A stretch of DNA of 64,000 nt from Lampris incognitus (Eukaryota; Chordata; Actinopteri; Lampriformes; Lampridae). The notes under the pieces were generated by a model, which was not told the origin of the DNA, did no database searches, and was given only the letters and a program-made list of their open reading frames with translations. Of the stretch, positions 62,711 to 64,000 are shown piece after piece (position 1 is the first letter of the stretch; the number at the start of each line of letters is the position of its first letter). The stretch lies in the NCBI RefSeq assembly GCF_029633865.1, contig NC_079213.1:97126903-97190902 (forward strand), in the 5' to 3' direction. The position numbers and the translations under genes are program-made.

Positions 62711-64000
62711 CTATCCAAATATTAGGCATCATTCTGACATCTGTGCGAAAAGTGAATAAATATAAATACAATGAAATATAAATACTCATTTGTTTCCGGT
62801 GATAATCCCGCAGGCCTGTCGGAGGCAAAAAGGAAACGTAAATGCTGGCAAACTTTATTTCTCCTGTAGTCCTAGCCTGCGCTTAATCACATTTTAGATA
62901 GCTTATTGTGATGCATAATTTTTCCCCCTATATATTTTTCTGTGAAGGTAAAATTATAAATTTCTTATTTGCCATCCTCTACTAAACGCTGATGGCATAT
63001 CTAGATGGTATCGGCATGCAGACGCAAGGTCTCGCCTATAACATAAATCTCTTTTATCTAATCAATCTTATTTATATAATATATATATTATTTTATTTTA
63101 TATATTTGTATATATGTATGTATTTATATAAGGTATAGAAAGTATGTAGTAATTTGCAATGTGCTGTGCAGCCTTTTTGCTGCATATAAGATACATAAGG
63201 TTACTTAACTTCCGCAGACGCGGCCACAGGAAATGAGAGACCAAAAAAAAACGTTTTGCATTCAAACCCAATGCGATCGATATTTCAATGAATGTCTGCG
63301 GGGTTGCAGTGACGTCACAGAAACACACCTGAGTATAACGTGCATTTTACTAGCAGCGTGTCGACATTCACACAAGTTACAATGATCCAACGCAAAGCTC
63401 CTGCTCAAGACTAGATTTGTTACTTTGTTTATGTTTTACTTTCATGATTACCTCGTTACATTTTCCCGCTTCCCCTTTGATCGGAGGACATACGTGTTTG
63501 TTTTGAACTGGAGCCTGGCTTATTTGTTTTTGATAAATACTAATTGGCCGTTTAGTCACAATGTTACCAAAAGAAGAAGAAGAAGAAGAAAATCCCAGTT
63601 TTAATTCAGATCAGGGTATTTTTCCGTTTTTGTTTCTCCAGCTGGTCCTGATAAAAAGACAAAGTGTAGGCAAGCTCCTGTAGAGGCTTCACTCATATAA
63701 CAGGGTCCAATTTATCCCAATTACAGACTTTAACGTGCTCCTCATTCGAACAGCTATTAAGTGCTTACTGTGGCTGTGGAGATTATTGATTATTTTAAGG
63801 TGTAAAAGAGGGCACGTGTTAGTTTTTAATCACGACGGGACAAAATGGAAACTAGTTTAGTCAGGGCCTTCTGCAACACCTGTTGTCGACATTATTTTTT
63901 TTCTTCTTCTACGTGTGTGTGTGTGTGTGTGACAGAGAGCGAGTGAGTGCGTGCGTGCGCGCGCCCAGTCGCACATGTACAATATGAAAACGTCTCTTTA
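62710..64000. other. Intergenic AT-rich DNA to the window edge
   Basis: No gene recognised. The stretch 63640-63810 is non-repetitive and homeodomain-motif-rich (CCCAATTACAG, GATTATTGATTATTTTAAGG). A GT tract lies at about 63913-63930. Confidence 0.5.

Overview
The window is teleost fish nuclear DNA. It has multi-exon genes with GT-AG introns, vertebrate proteins (MEK2, PIAS4, a FOXQ2-type forkhead factor) and many fish-type repeats: tRNA-derived SINEs, Tc1 and hAT DNA transposons, an RTE-like LINE, foldback MITEs and long CA/GA/TA microsatellites. The repeat spectrum suggests a percomorph-like fish, but this is inference. Only three protein-coding genes can be supported; almost every other open frame is antisense, repeat-derived or low complexity.

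Layout. Bases 31-7783 (minus) hold exons 7 to 1 of map2k2 (MEK2); the last quarter of the protein lies off the left edge. Bases 8.6-16.0 kb are repeat-rich intergenic DNA with one promoter-like spot near 11.6-12.05 kb. Bases 16068-35341 (minus) hold a complete 11-exon pias4 gene (504 codons). Its introns are filled with SINEs, a nested RTE LINE, a Tc1 remnant and foldback elements, and its first intron appears to use a GC donor. Bases 39036-46461 (plus) hold a two-exon foxq2 gene (288 codons) with an N-terminal eh1 motif and a forkhead domain split by a 6.6-kb intron. That intron carries a hAT MITE, a Tc1 element with IR/DR ends, and a recent palindromic Tc1 foldback with arms of about 538 bp. 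Bases 46.9-64.0 kb have no recognisable gene. They hold microsatellites, one fish repeat and several islands of non-repetitive sequence with dense transcription-factor motifs, which look like candidate distal regulatory DNA.

How the genes relate. map2k2 is the ERK-activating kinase, pias4 is a SUMO E3 ligase and foxq2 is a transcription factor; they share no pathway here. The map2k2-pias4 linkage matches human 19p13.3, where ZBTB7A lies between them; no ZBTB7A exon was seen in this interval. pias4 and foxq2 are divergently transcribed about 3.7 kb apart.

No wholly new biological system is apparent. The most interesting items are the pias4 GC-AG intron, the foldback Tc1, the hAT-in-RTE nesting with a legible pre-insertion site, and the regulatory motif clusters at 51.4-53.7 kb and 58.0-59.3 kb. 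All exon boundaries were read by eye from splice consensus, reading frame and remembered family sequence, with no alignment run.
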